Source: Candidatus Poribacteria bacterium (GTDB lineage: Bacteria > Abyssobacteria > SURF-5). From it: DNA of 29,062 nucleotides. Location of the stretch: NCBI GenBank assembly GCA_016215705.1, contig JACRIR010000149.1, forward strand, positions 1 through 29,062. Reading direction: 5' to 3'. Under the pieces are notes generated by a model. It saw only the letters and a program-made list of their open reading frames with translations, was not told the origin of the DNA and made no database searches. Shown here in pieces: positions 21,877 to 29,062 of this stretch; the first letter of the stretch is position 1; the number at the start of each line of letters is the position of its first letter. A program made the translations under genes and the position numbers.

Positions 21877-22500
21877 CTAATATCGCGCGATCACTTTTCT
21901 TCCACGGATTTCCAGACGGCCTTCAGCGATGAGACGAATGGTCTCAGGATAGATTCTGTGTTCTTCGATTTGGATGCGTTGGTGGAGAGTTTCGGGCGTG
22001 TCGTCATTCTTGACCTCGACGACGGCCTGCAGGATTATTGGACCGGTGTCCATCCCGAGTTCAACGAAATGGACAGTGCAACCAGTGTATTTGACGCCAT
22101 ATTCAAGCGCCTGTTTCCATGCCTCGAGCCCACGAAATGCAGGCAGGATTGACGGGTGAATGTTGATGATTCGATTTGGGAAAGTATTGATGAAATCTTC
22201 CTTGAGCATTCGCATGAAGCCGGCGAGGACGACAAGGCCGACGCCATGGTCCTTCAGGCATTTGATGTACTTTTCTTCAGTTTCCTTGTCGAGTCTCGTC
22301 TTGTATTTTCCGGGTGGAATGTAGATCGCTTCGATACCGTGCTTGCGGGCGCGCTCGAGGATAAAGGCATCTTCGACGTCGCTTATCACGCACGTGATTC
22401 GTGCCGGGATTCTTCCGGTAGTCACATTATCAATGATGGATTGAAGGTTGGTTCCCTTGCCTGAGCCGAGAACCCCCACTTTCAGAATTTCCTGCTGCAT
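21877..22500 (-). CDS. purN: Phosphoribosylglycinamide formyltransferase
   Basis: Purine biosynthesis enzyme of 207 residues; it transfers formyl from 10-formyltetrahydrofolate to GAR, giving FGAR, in the cytoplasm. The N-terminus LKVGVLGSGKGTNLQSI is the phosphate-binding loop. Catalytic residues are in place: N113 and H115 in INIHPSILPAF, and D151 in ELGMDTGPII. Length and order match E. coli PurN (offset of about seven residues). GGGAGGTGATCG stands just before ATG 22500, a textbook ribosome binding site. It is monocistronic as far as visible; the rest of the pur pathway is not in the window. Confidence 0.97.
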   Translation of the reverse strand: MQQEILKVGVLGSGKGTNLQSIIDNVTTGRIPARITCVISDVEDAFILERARKHGIEAIYIPPGKYKTRLDKETEEKYIKCLKDHGVGLVVLAGFMRMLKEDFINTFPNRIINIHPSILPAFRGLEAWKQALEYGVKYTGCTVHFVELGMDTGPIILQAVVEVKNDDTPETLHQRIQIEEHRIYPETIRLIAEGRLEIRGRKVIARY

Positions 22501-23007
22501 CGATCACCTCCCATTTCTCCCCCCAAACAAGCCGCAACGGCGGATGAGACGCTCCTCAGTTCGGGTGATTCTATCACAAAACAAACCGGAGGGAAAAGGA
22601 CAAACGGGAAGTGACATAATGACGAGTGAGATTTTCACCCCAAATGGAGTATTTTGCCGGATTGAATTGAGGTATACCCTGAAGATTTGGCCAGGTTATG
22701 ATTTGGCCAATTGCCTCATAAGTATTTTGCCGGCAAAATGTTGCAGATTCAAATGTGTGCCTGTGACTAGTGTGGCATCGAGCTTGCTTCTACTTCCGAA
22801 TGTCCGATTTGATACTCACAGGGAGCCTCAACTGTGGAAGTAAGATTCCGACCTCTTCAGACATCAACGCGCGCGAGTCGTGTGCCCTCAGCACAGGCGG
22901 GCGCGGAGGGAGGCCAAAGCTTCTTGGAGATGGTCGAGAGTGTGGCCGGCGCAGAGAATTCATTGAGAGAAAAGACTGGCTCAAACCCGAAAAAGCAGAC
23001 TTCCAAC

Positions 23008-23056
23008 CGGTGGGCTCCGTCGGAAACCGAAACCCTTGCGGCCACGGAGCCCACCG
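23008..23056. repeat. 13-pair perfect inverted repeat
   Basis: CGGTGGGCTCCGT (23008-23020) and ACGGAGCCCACCG (23044-23056) with a 23-base spacer. Only this copy is present in the window. Confidence 0.7.
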
Positions 23057-23295
23057 ATCATGCTGACGCCCCTAAACCCACCGTACCGCCCTCGCCAAAA
23101 GCCACTGCCATCCGGAAAGACCATGTCGGTCTTCAGATCGATATGACCGCCTGAACAGTTTGCGATTTTTACAGTGGTGGAGAAGCTCTCCGTACTACTC
23201 ACTACTAAATTCAGAATCTTGCTTCTCTGTTGTGATCTTCATCGGCAAACTTCACGCAAGCAAATGACAATGGCAGGAATCAGAAGACCCCGTAG

Positions 23296-23315
23296 GGGCG
23301 CGATTCATCGCGCCC
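23296..23315. repeat. GGGCGCGAT-TC-ATCGCGCCC palindrome, copy 1
   Basis: Perfect nine-pair palindrome preceded by GTAGG, identical in core to 27008-27027. The homology continues past the palindrome (GGTCGCGGCCGTGCCGC against GGTTGCGGCTACGCCGC). Confidence 0.8.
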
Positions 23316-23380
23316 GATGCGGGATTCTTGGTCGCGGCCGTGCCGCCATGTGAAACGCAAGAACCCACGACTTACGACGA

Positions 23381-23404
23381 GATTCTTCGCTTCGCTCAGA
23401 ATGA
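23381..23404. repeat. TCATTCTGAGCGAAGCGAAG repeat, minus orientation
   Basis: Reverse complement of the 24-base repeat at 25339-25362. A degenerate third copy is near 8858-8892. Confidence 0.75.
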
Positions 23405-23443
23405 CGGTTACTCATTCGCGCAATTCGTGCTCCATTTCTCTTC

Positions 23444-24241
23444 TTACCGGCCAATGAAGTCAAAGATCGCGCTGACAGTGTCATCGAGACGTTCGGTCAT
23501 GAAGCCGTGGGCGGAGTTCTCAAAGAGGATGAGTTCTGCGCCGGGGATTCGCCCTGCGAGGATTTCTGAGTTTTTGGCAGGGATGAGAATGTCCTCGATG
23601 CCGGTCATGACGAGCGTCGGACAAGAGATTCGTGGCAGGCGGTCATATGCGTTGAAGGTCATGGCGGCGTGCAGATGTCGCTCGAAGGCATAAGGCGGCG
23701 TTGGATACTCGATCTCCCTCTTAAGCTTTCTCTCAAGCCAGTCCCAATGCGCTTCGATGAATTGCTTTGTGAACGCGGCGGGCCGCATGGCGCGGTTGCC
23801 TTCCTCCGGTGACAGGTCTTTGACGCTCGCGAGGATTGCAAATGCCTCTGCCGTTGGAGGCACAATGCTATCTCCGCCGGCGAGAGTGCAACACAGGATG
23901 AGCTTTCGGCACATACTCGGGTATTTCAGGGCAAACTCCTGCGCGGTCATGCCGCCCATTGAAGCGCCGAGGATGAATGCGGATTCTATTCCGAGCGCTC
24001 CGAGCAGCGCGGCCGAGTCGTCGGCGAACAACTCGATTGTGTATTGTTCATCCGGCTTATCCGAGCGGCCAGTGCCGCGATTGTCGAAGATGATTACTTG
24101 GAACTTCCTGCCAAACGCCTCGATAAGCTCGACGTCCCACAAAGCGATGTTGCCTCCGAGCCCCATGAACAACGCAAGCGGCTCGCCCTTCCCGTGTATC
24201 TCGTAGTAGATGTTCACACCGTTAACGAATTTCGTTGGCAT
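23444..24241 (-). CDS. Alpha/beta hydrolase (3-oxoadipate enol-lactonase-like)
   Basis: Cytoplasmic serine hydrolase of 265 residues, a common size for the PcaD/BioH-type esterases. FMGLGGNIALWD supplies the oxyanion hole, DNRGTGRSDKP the strand-turn signature, GASMGGM (about residue 95) the nucleophile elbow, MTGIEDILIP (about 212) the acid and NSAHGFM (about 243) the base. All triad positions are occupied. A lid region lies between about 125 and 190. The ribosome binding site is weak (GGGGGTGG 7 bases before ATG 24241). There is no operon partner, and the substrate cannot be named; enol-lactones, esters and dienoates are the usual possibilities. Confidence 0.88.
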   Translation of the reverse strand: MPTKFVNGVNIYYEIHGKGEPLALFMGLGGNIALWDVELIEAFGRKFQVIIFDNRGTGRSDKPDEQYTIELFADDSAALLGALGIESAFILGASMGGMTAQEFALKYPSMCRKLILCCTLAGGDSIVPPTAEAFAILASVKDLSPEEGNRAMRPAAFTKQFIEAHWDWLERKLKREIEYPTPPYAFERHLHAAMTFNAYDRLPRISCPTLVMTGIEDILIPAKNSEILAGRIPGAELILFENSAHGFMTERLDDTVSAIFDFIGR

Positions 24242-24410
24242 GCGGTTGCCACCCCCAATGCGCTCTTCTCATTCTCCGCCCGTTGACTGACCCTGTCGCC
24301 TCGACTCGCATTCTACCACACCGCTTATGGCCCGTCAAAACTGCATCTCGTGCCATTTGTCCATAGTGTGGTTGACACAGAAACAGTAAAACGTCACAAA
24401 TGGCGCCGAT

Positions 24411-24515
24411 TCGGCGACGTTCCCCCCTTTGCAAAGGGGGGGGGATAAGGGGGGATTTGAGACTTTTGTTCCCAAGGACCTCTGCGACTTCGTAAATCCC
24501 CCTTTTTCAAAGGGG
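24411..24515. repeat. MITE-like repeat, copy A
   Basis: TCGGCGACGTTCCCCCC... through AAATCCCCCTTTTTCAA matches 28957-29062 along its whole visible length, including the unique centre (CCAAGGA...TCTGCGACTTC). Outer and inner CCCCCTTT/AAAGGGGG arms are palindromic. Confidence 0.85.
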
Positions 24516-24570
24516 TTCCAACAATTTCTAGGAAGCACTCTGCCAATTAGCCCCTTTTCTCCTTCTCAAG

Positions 24571-24586
24571 TGTGATGTTAGTCACA
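24571..24586. promoter_or_regulatory. CRP/FNR-superfamily site (TGTGA-N6-TCACA)
   Basis: TGTGA-TGTTAG-TCACA is a perfect match to the symmetric site used by CRP and by HcpR, a CRP-family regulator of nitrosative stress and sulfur metabolism genes in anaerobes. Its centre lies about 46 bases before the predicted start of transcription, a typical activating position. Confidence 0.65.
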
Positions 24587-24591
24587 GACTT

Positions 24592-24618
24592 TTGTAATCC
24601 GGAAGAGAAAAGTATAAT
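24592..24618 (+). promoter_or_regulatory. Candidate promoter of the siroheme-ferredoxin gene
   Basis: TATAAT (24613-24618) is perfect. The -35 region is poor (TTGTAA at a 15-base spacing, or TTTTGT at 17), as expected for a promoter that needs the activator site just upstream. Confidence 0.5.
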
Positions 24619-24640
24619 AGAAGGGAGAAGGAGCGGGTAT

Positions 24641-25267
24641 ATGGAAAGAATGAAAATGCCGGAAACCAAAGATGTGACCGAGGTCGTGACGTGTAGGGCG
24701 GGCATAAACGGATGTCCTATGGCAATCATAGACGTGAAGGAGATTGCGGCCAGAGTCGCTGAGTTGCTCATGCGCCCGGAGTACAAGCGTGAGCTCGAAC
24801 GAAAACTGGCGAAACCCTTCAATTTCCACAGTCAATTCTGCGCCGCAGTTACCGGCTGCCCGAACGCCTGCGCTCAACCGCAAATCAGGGATTTCGGCGT
24901 CATAGGGCGCGCATCAATTGCGTTTGCCGAGCCGCTTTGCTCCGGCTGCGGATTCTGCGCCAACGCCTGCAAGGAAAATGCGATCGAGATGGTGGAAGAG
25001 TTGCCGCGCATCAATGCTGCGCGCTGCATCGGCTGTTCGGACTGCGTGCGGGCGTGCCAGAACGATGCGCTTTCGGTCGCGGGCAAGAGATACGAAGTTA
25101 CGGTCGGCGGAAAGCTCGGCCGTCATGCGAAGCTGGCAGAATCGCTCGGCGAGTTTGAAACGGTTGACGAAGTGGTTGAGTGCCTCCGTCGCGCCATAGT
25201 ACTGCTCCTCGAAGAAGGCGAGAAGGGTGAGCGACTCGGAGCAATGTTGGAACGACTGGCGAGATAA
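24641..25267 (+). CDS. Siroheme-type domain fused to two [4Fe-4S] ferredoxin clusters
   Basis: Redox protein of 208 residues related to small sulfite/nitrite-reductase-like proteins. Residues 15-80 carry the siroheme/[4Fe-4S] motif pattern (CRAGINGCP and C67-x5-C73-PNA-C77 in CAAVTGCPNACAQP). Residues 100-139 are a bacterial ferredoxin: C100xxC103xxC106xxxC110 and C129xxC132xxC135xxxC139. Basic VGGKLGRHAKLA follows, as in DsrAB/AsrC-like proteins (VGGK.GR). The chain is shorter than AsrC or DsrB, lacking the N-terminal domain, so it may be an electron-transfer or stand-alone siroheme protein. AAGGAG (24628-24633) seven bases before ATG 24641 fixes the start; an upstream ATG at 24578 would lie inside the CRP-type site. 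Reduction of sulfite or nitrite is inference. Confidence 0.85.
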   Translation: MERMKMPETKDVTEVVTCRAGINGCPMAIIDVKEIAARVAELLMRPEYKRELERKLAKPFNFHSQFCAAVTGCPNACAQPQIRDFGVIGRASIAFAEPLCSGCGFCANACKENAIEMVEELPRINAARCIGCSDCVRACQNDALSVAGKRYEVTVGGKLGRHAKLAESLGEFETVDEVVECLRRAIVLLLEEGEKGERLGAMLERLAR

Positions 25268-25338
25268 GAAAAACGAAGGAGCTGGATTAGACCGCAAAGG
25301 GGTAATCCTGAGCCTCAACTCCATCCTGAGCCTCAACG

Positions 25339-25362
25339 TCATTCTGAGCGAAGCGAAGAATC
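25339..25362. repeat. TCATTCTGAGCGAAGCGAAG repeat, plus orientation
   Basis: Exact inverse of 23381-23404. Immediately upstream are two partial CATCCTGAGCCTCAA units. Confidence 0.75.
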
Positions 25363-25451
25363 GGCTGCCCTGCTTCTGTCTTTGCGGCTTGACTCAATCT
25401 TGATTACAGGCGGCATCGCTTGGCGTATCAGCAAAGACCTGGTCCCGCCCA

Positions 25452-26513
25452 TCAATATTTCCCGAATCTTTCACTCGCCTCGACGAGCGCGTCGATGTTT
25501 TCCGGCGGAGTTCCCCTGTCAATGACGCCGCCGCTCGAAAGCGCGAAGCCGCCCCCTGCTGCCGCTCCCTCGATGCAGCGGCGTGACTCATGGAGAATAC
25601 GTTCAGGTCCCTCGCGCATAAGCACTGCCACGGGCGCAACATTTCCGATGAGGCACATGCGCCCCCCTATTGTCCGTTTCAGCCTGGCCATATCGTGCAT
25701 GAAACCCATGTGGAACGCGCGCGCGCCGGTCTCCGGCGCAAGCTCGGTCAGGTTGTGCATTTCGGAATCGCAGTGATAGATGGTGAGCGCATCCGAGTGC
25801 GTCCGAAAAATTCGCGCGGCATAGGGCAGGAAGAACTCTTTGAAGAGAGACGGCGACAGCAGGCCGGATATGTCATCGCACAGGAAGACCGCCGCAAGAC
25901 TTCCGAGCGCTCTCTTCTGCATGTCGAGATATGCAAGCAAAGTTTCGGTGGCTATCTCGAGAAGCTGGTGACATTTGTCCGGCTTATCGAACATATCGAT
26001 CATGAATTCGCTGATCCCGCGTATCAGGGCCGCGAGGACAACCGGCCCGCGCAGACTGCCGAAACCGACGGGGCCGCAAGGATTGCCAACCCCCATTTGC
26101 AGGCCGCGCTCGAGCGCCATCGCGTTCATCACCTCGAAATACTCCATTATCCTCGGGAACAGGCCGTCACGCTTCGTGTCGGGAACGCTCAGATTGTCGA
26201 CCTCATCAATGCTATTAATGGCTGGTTTAGCCCAGGGCGAATCGTCTTCAGGCCAGAAAATCTCGCAGAAAGCCGCCGCTTCGGTCACCACGCCGAAATC
26301 AGTGTACAGCGGACTGAGCCCGTTGAAGCGTTTCTGCGCCTTCGCCTGGCACTCGAGCATTCTTCTGGGATCGTTGTGATATTCGCGTTGCGGCACACCG
26401 CCATATTCCGCCATGAAACCGCTTTCGATCGGCAGAAACACTGGAACCTGGTCGGGCTGTTCGCCATTGATCGCCTGAAAGAGGCGCATCGCATTCAGCA
26501 TGGGATCGATCAT
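25452..26513 (-). CDS. URO-D family protein (corrinoid methyltransferase-like)
   Basis: Cytoplasmic TIM-barrel protein of 353 residues, the size of the MtaA/CmuA branch of the uroporphyrinogen-decarboxylase family, which moves methyl groups between corrinoid proteins and coenzyme M or other acceptors. Family order is visible: NGEQPDQVPVF near the N-terminus, GPVGFGSLRG, LCDDISGLLSPSLFKEFFLPY, IYHCDSEMHN (about 245-254), GNVAPVAVLMREGPE and FALSSGGVID at the end. The zinc ligands of MtaA (H-x-C and a distal Cys) are not all kept: here the first is H247-C248-D, and the distal position reads SSGG. The start is ATG 26513, as GGAGGAAGG is 7-11 bases upstream; the longer frame adds 13 unrelated residues. 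No corrinoid protein is adjacent. Confidence 0.85.
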   Translation of the reverse strand: MIDPMLNAMRLFQAINGEQPDQVPVFLPIESGFMAEYGGVPQREYHNDPRRMLECQAKAQKRFNGLSPLYTDFGVVTEAAAFCEIFWPEDDSPWAKPAINSIDEVDNLSVPDTKRDGLFPRIMEYFEVMNAMALERGLQMGVGNPCGPVGFGSLRGPVVLAALIRGISEFMIDMFDKPDKCHQLLEIATETLLAYLDMQKRALGSLAAVFLCDDISGLLSPSLFKEFFLPYAARIFRTHSDALTIYHCDSEMHNLTELAPETGARAFHMGFMHDMARLKRTIGGRMCLIGNVAPVAVLMREGPERILHESRRCIEGAAAGGGFALSSGGVIDRGTPPENIDALVEASERFGKY

Positions 26514-26697
26514 ATATACGCCTTCCTCCGAAAAAACGCGTTCAGGGTTCAAAGTCCTAATGTTCCGAGTATTGAGCTCCCTTATTCCTGTAGGGCTCTG
26601 AATGGCAAGTTTCCTAATCCCTTATGATGTATTCTGTACGGACAACCCTTCTGTGACGTACTCTGTAAGGGCGACATTTCTTTGACGTGCTTTGTAG

Positions 26698-26718
26698 GGG
26701 CGACCCGCCGGGTCGCCC
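26698..26718. repeat. GGGCGACCC palindrome, copy 2
   Basis: GGGCGACCC-GCC-GGGTCGCCC, the same arms as 10568-10588 with a changed loop. Preceded by GTAG, as are the other copies of this family. Confidence 0.8.
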
Positions 26719-26958
26719 GTATGGAGTTTGCGCGGATACGTCGCCGTATTCATGAAAACGCGTGCTGAGAAACTCCGAAACCGACAGCGATGTTAGCGTG
26801 GAACGAAGATAACACATCCAGAGGTAAGTGTCAAAGTGGACGACGGCGACAAGTGAAGCGCTTGTTATTCGTGATTCGTGCAACCCCTCTGTACTACTCA
26901 CATTCGAAATCTTGAATTCCTGTCGCGATTCTCATGACACACCGTATGAAACTCACAC

Positions 26959-26978
26959 GGGCGCAATGAACTGCGCCC
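26959..26978. repeat. GGGCGCA...TGCGCCC palindrome
   Basis: Seven-pair hairpin GGGCGCA-ATGAAC-TGCGCCC followed by CTACAGG, a diverged member of the GTAGGGGCGC family. Confidence 0.6.
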
Positions 26979-27007
26979 CTACAGGAGTATACGAGGGATT
27001 TCCGTAG

Positions 27008-27027
27008 GGGCGCGATTCATCGCGCCC
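27008..27027. repeat. GGGCGCGAT-TC-ATCGCGCCC palindrome, copy 2
   Basis: Same core as 23296-23315, with TGGTTGCGGCTACGCCGC about 20 bases downstream. A third copy of that trailing part is near 17112 (GGTTGCGGCTTCGCCGC). Confidence 0.8.
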
Positions 27028-27128
27028 GATATGGCGATTTGGTTGCGGCTACGCCGCACTCCGTCCCTCGGCGTCCTCTGAGGGTAGGACGGTGCGCATC
27101 GATTCCTCTTCGTCTTCCTGTTGATTCC

Positions 27129-27156
27129 CTCTTTGCGCCCTTTGCGCCTTTGCGGT
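27129..27156. repeat. CTTTGCGCC-type dispersed repeat, copy 2
   Basis: Identical over 28 bases to 9604-9631. Confidence 0.75.
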
Positions 27157-27344
27157 AAGAAAACCGTTTGAGACAACGATGTTACGCCCGCCATTCCTGG
27201 CGCGAATATGGAATTTGATGGTACAATCGTTTAGACGCTTTGGTTAGGTATGGCTTTGTTTGGGAAAGAAGAGTGACGTTGGACAGGAGAAGAGGTCTGT
27301 CTTCTTCTTCTTTCTTCCCCTGTCCCCTCTCCTGGGAGCCGCGT

Positions 27345-28925
27345 ATGTCAAAGTTCTTTCTCGGTCTCGACTCGAGCACTCAGAGCCTGACGGCCATTAT
27401 TATTGATTTTGACGCGCGCGAAGTCGTCTATGACAGGTCCGTCAATTTCGACGTGTCTCTCCCCCACTACGGAACGAAACACGGTATTCTCCCGTCCAAT
27501 GACCCCAAAATAGCCCACGCGCCTCCGCTCATGTGGGTCGAGGCGCTGGACCGAATGTGTGAAATCATGCGAGGCGATAAGGCGCCGCTTGGTGAAATCC
27601 TGTCAATCTCCGGCTCGGGACAACAACACGGGACAGTCTACCTGAACGAGCGAGCGGCAGCGGCTCTTGCCGGATTGGTCACGGCAGGGAATCTTGCCGA
27701 CGCGCTTCGAGATGTTTTCTCGCGACCCACCTCACCCGTTTGGATGGACTCCTCCACGACAACCGAATGTGTTGAAATCAGAAAAACGCTTGGCGGCGCA
27801 AAAGCCACAGCGGAAACAACAGGATCAGACACATTTGAGCGATTCTCAGGGCCGCAGATCAGAAAGTTCCACAGGGCAGACCCGATCAGCTATGAAAACA
27901 CTCGCCATATCGCCCTTGTGAGTTCGTTCATGTCGTCATTGCTGGCCGGCCGAATATCCCCGATTGACCATGGCGACGGCGCGGGCATGAACCTCATGGA
28001 CATCAGAAAGAAGGAGTGGCTGCCGAAATCGCTGGAGGCCACGGCGCCGAGACTCGGCGAACGCCTGCCCCGTCTGTGCGCGCCGTGGACTGTCGTGGGA
28101 GATGCCTCTCCATACTTCACTCGTCGCTACGGCCTCAATCAATCCGCCAAATGCGTTGCCTGGTCGGGCGACAATCCGTGCAGCGTAATCGGACTCGGCT
28201 TGATCAATCCGGGCATGGTCGCTATCAGCCTCGGCACAAGCGACACATATTTCGGCACGATGAAACAGTGCCATACCGACCCCCGCAGCGAAGGGCACGT
28301 CTTCGGGTCGCCCACGGGCGATTATATGACGCTGATTTGTTTCAAAAACGGCTCGCTCGCCCGGGAAAAGATTCGTGACATGTATGACATGGATTGGAAT
28401 CAGTTTTCAGATGCGCTGCGACAAACACCACCAGGTAACAACGGCAAGATTCTCTTGCCTTATTTTGAGCCGGAAATCGTCCCGAAAGTCTTGAAGCCGG
28501 GGCCGCGCAGGTTCTTCCTGCAGGAACAAGACGCCCCCGGGAACTGTCGCGCCGTTGTGGAGGCGCAAATGCTCTCGACGCGGATACATTCAGAATGGAT
28601 GCGCGTCAGCCCGACACAAATCTATGCGACCGGCAGCGCATCCGTTAACAGAGAGATATTGCAAGTCATGGCGGACGTGCATCAGTGTCCCGTTTACAGA
28701 TTCGACGTATCGAACAGCGCCTCCCTGGGCGCTGCCTTGCGGGCGGCTCACGGATACTTTAGTCATATCGGAGATACAATTCCATGGGAAGAGGTTGTGC
28801 GGGGTTTCACCGAGCCAACGAGAGGCTCACGAATTGACCCCAATCCGGATACCTTGCCGATATACGACAAGCTTGCCCGCCAATACGCCACCCTCGAGGC
28901 AGAGGTCGCCGGAGAACTTGCCTAG
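27345..28925 (+). CDS. FGGY-family carbohydrate kinase (xylulokinase-like)
   Basis: Cytoplasmic sugar kinase of 526 residues with two actin-like lobes. The phosphate-1 loop is FFLGLDSSTQSLTAIIID (residues 4-21). Sugar-site motifs are ISGSGQQHG and PVWMDSSTT; the catalytic Asp of the family lies in VAWSGDNPCSVIG, followed by the ATP-side SLGTSDTYFG. ATGSASVNREILQVMADV and SASLGAALRAAHGYF near the C-terminus match the family's adenosine-site region. It most resembles xylulokinase, but the exact sugar is uncertain. The start is ATG 27345 (GGGAG 5-9 bases upstream); the frame opens 35 codons earlier, but that part is low-complexity leader. It has no visible isomerase or sugar-transport neighbour. 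Confidence 0.9.
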   Translation: MSKFFLGLDSSTQSLTAIIIDFDAREVVYDRSVNFDVSLPHYGTKHGILPSNDPKIAHAPPLMWVEALDRMCEIMRGDKAPLGEILSISGSGQQHGTVYLNERAAAALAGLVTAGNLADALRDVFSRPTSPVWMDSSTTTECVEIRKTLGGAKATAETTGSDTFERFSGPQIRKFHRADPISYENTRHIALVSSFMSSLLAGRISPIDHGDGAGMNLMDIRKKEWLPKSLEATAPRLGERLPRLCAPWTVVGDASPYFTRRYGLNQSAKCVAWSGDNPCSVIGLGLINPGMVAISLGTSDTYFGTMKQCHTDPRSEGHVFGSPTGDYMTLICFKNGSLAREKIRDMYDMDWNQFSDALRQTPPGNNGKILLPYFEPEIVPKVLKPGPRRFFLQEQDAPGNCRAVVEAQMLSTRIHSEWMRVSPTQIYATGSASVNREILQVMADVHQCPVYRFDVSNSASLGAALRAAHGYFSHIGDTIPWEEVVRGFTEPTRGSRIDPNPDTLPIYDKLARQYATLEAEVAGELA

Positions 28926-28956
28926 TACCGCGTTTCCTAAATAACATGCACTTAAC

Positions 28957-29062
28957 TCGGCGACGTTCCCCCCTTTGCAAAGGGGGGAAGGGGGGATTTA
29001 AGACTCATGTTTTCCAAGGATTTCTGCGACTTCCTAAATCCCCCTTTGTCCCCCTTTTTCAA
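28957..29062. repeat. MITE-like repeat, copy B, cut by the window end
   Basis: Matches 24411-24515 from TCGGCGACGTTCC to CCCCCTTTTTCAA, with one additional CCCCCTTTGT unit. It begins 32 bases after the kinase stop. Confidence 0.85.

Larger units (their letters stand above)
22501..23443. other. Long intergenic region with hairpins and repeats, no firm gene
   Basis: A 943-base gap. It contains a 13-pair perfect hairpin (23008-23056), AAGACC-ATGTC-GGTCTT (23117-23133), and two dispersed repeats (23296, 23381). The frame GTG 22834-23154 (106 codons) spans the 13-pair hairpin, has no recognisable domain and lacks a good ribosome binding site, so I do not call it. Confidence 0.6.
26514..27344. other. 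Long intergenic region full of dispersed palindromes
   Basis: An 831-base gap between divergent genes. It holds palindromes at 26698, 26959 and 27008 and the CTTTGCGCC repeat at 27129; a pyrimidine-rich tract runs to the kinase start. The 35 codons upstream of the kinase ATG are low-complexity (Ser-rich) and not part of the gene. No other gene seen. Confidence 0.6.

Noticed and set aside
22834-23154. 106-codon plus-strand ORF in the purN-hydrolase gap
   Set aside because: No domain, weak start context (GTG), and it crosses a 13-pair hairpin; reported only as part of the intergenic region.
25590-26627. 345-codon plus-strand ORF opposite the URO-D gene
   Set aside because: Shadow of a clear family member on the other strand; no domain in the translation and no ribosome binding site.
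26698-27027. CRISPR array
   Set aside because: The repeats are self-complementary, differ in sequence, and are not evenly spaced; there are no cas genes.
1-29062. tRNA or rRNA genes
   Set aside because: No cloverleaf with a T-loop GGTTCGAATCC-type segment and no rRNA-like sequence recognised on either strand.

Overview
The window looks like a chromosomal segment of a Gram-negative, at least partly anaerobic bacterium. It encodes a TonB-dependent outer-membrane receptor, multihaem c-type cytochromes, a Rieske/cytochrome b complex, a siroheme-type iron-sulfur protein, a tungstate-binding protein and a corrinoid-methyltransferase-like (URO-D family) protein. The mix resembles deltaproteobacterial or candidate-phylum sediment/subsurface lineages, but nothing here fixes the taxonomy. 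Intergenic DNA is long and crowded with short palindromic repeats of several families.

Layout. 1-2000: the 3' part of a cysteine-rich, MopE/HYR-type surface protein and its terminator. 2.2-3.2 kb: a helix-turn-helix regulator fused to a periplasmic-binding-protein-like (molybdate/tungstate-type) sensor domain. 3.4-6.8 kb: an alpha/beta hydrolase overlapping a tiny Pmp3/YqaE membrane protein, then a MarR regulator and a second, secreted alpha/beta hydrolase; two palindromes with the same core (TTTGA-N3-TCAAA) lie before the last two genes. 7.0-8.4 kb: an A/T-rich two-gene island (winged helix plus nuclease-fold-like protein, and a small Cys/His protein), preceded by a possible small RNA. 8.7-10.5 kb: a promoter, two tandem Moco/Tuco-type riboswitches, each followed by its own intrinsic terminator, and then tupA. 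11-17 kb: a TonB-dependent receptor and an ECF-type importer (fused double ATPase, EcfT, a protein with a TiaS-like N-terminus, and a putative S component). No tupB or tupC is present. 17.1-21.5 kb, minus strand: five-haem cytochrome, then Rieske protein, cytochrome b, subunit IV and nine-haem cytochrome c. 21.9-29 kb: purN, an alpha/beta hydrolase, a siroheme/ferredoxin protein with a perfect CRP/HcpR-type site upstream, a URO-D family protein, an FGGY kinase, and repeats.

The most interesting system is the metal-uptake region at 8.7-17 kb. The two aptamers have nearly identical cores but differ by compensating changes in their stems. In each, the 3' part of the aptamer can pair with the terminator, which gives a plausible ligand-OFF attenuator. 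The gene behind them is a tungstate-binding protein without its usual ABC partners, followed by an outer-membrane receptor and an ECF importer of unknown substrate. Whether these act together as a cell-surface-to-cytoplasm route for tungstate/molybdate (or a related ligand) is inference.
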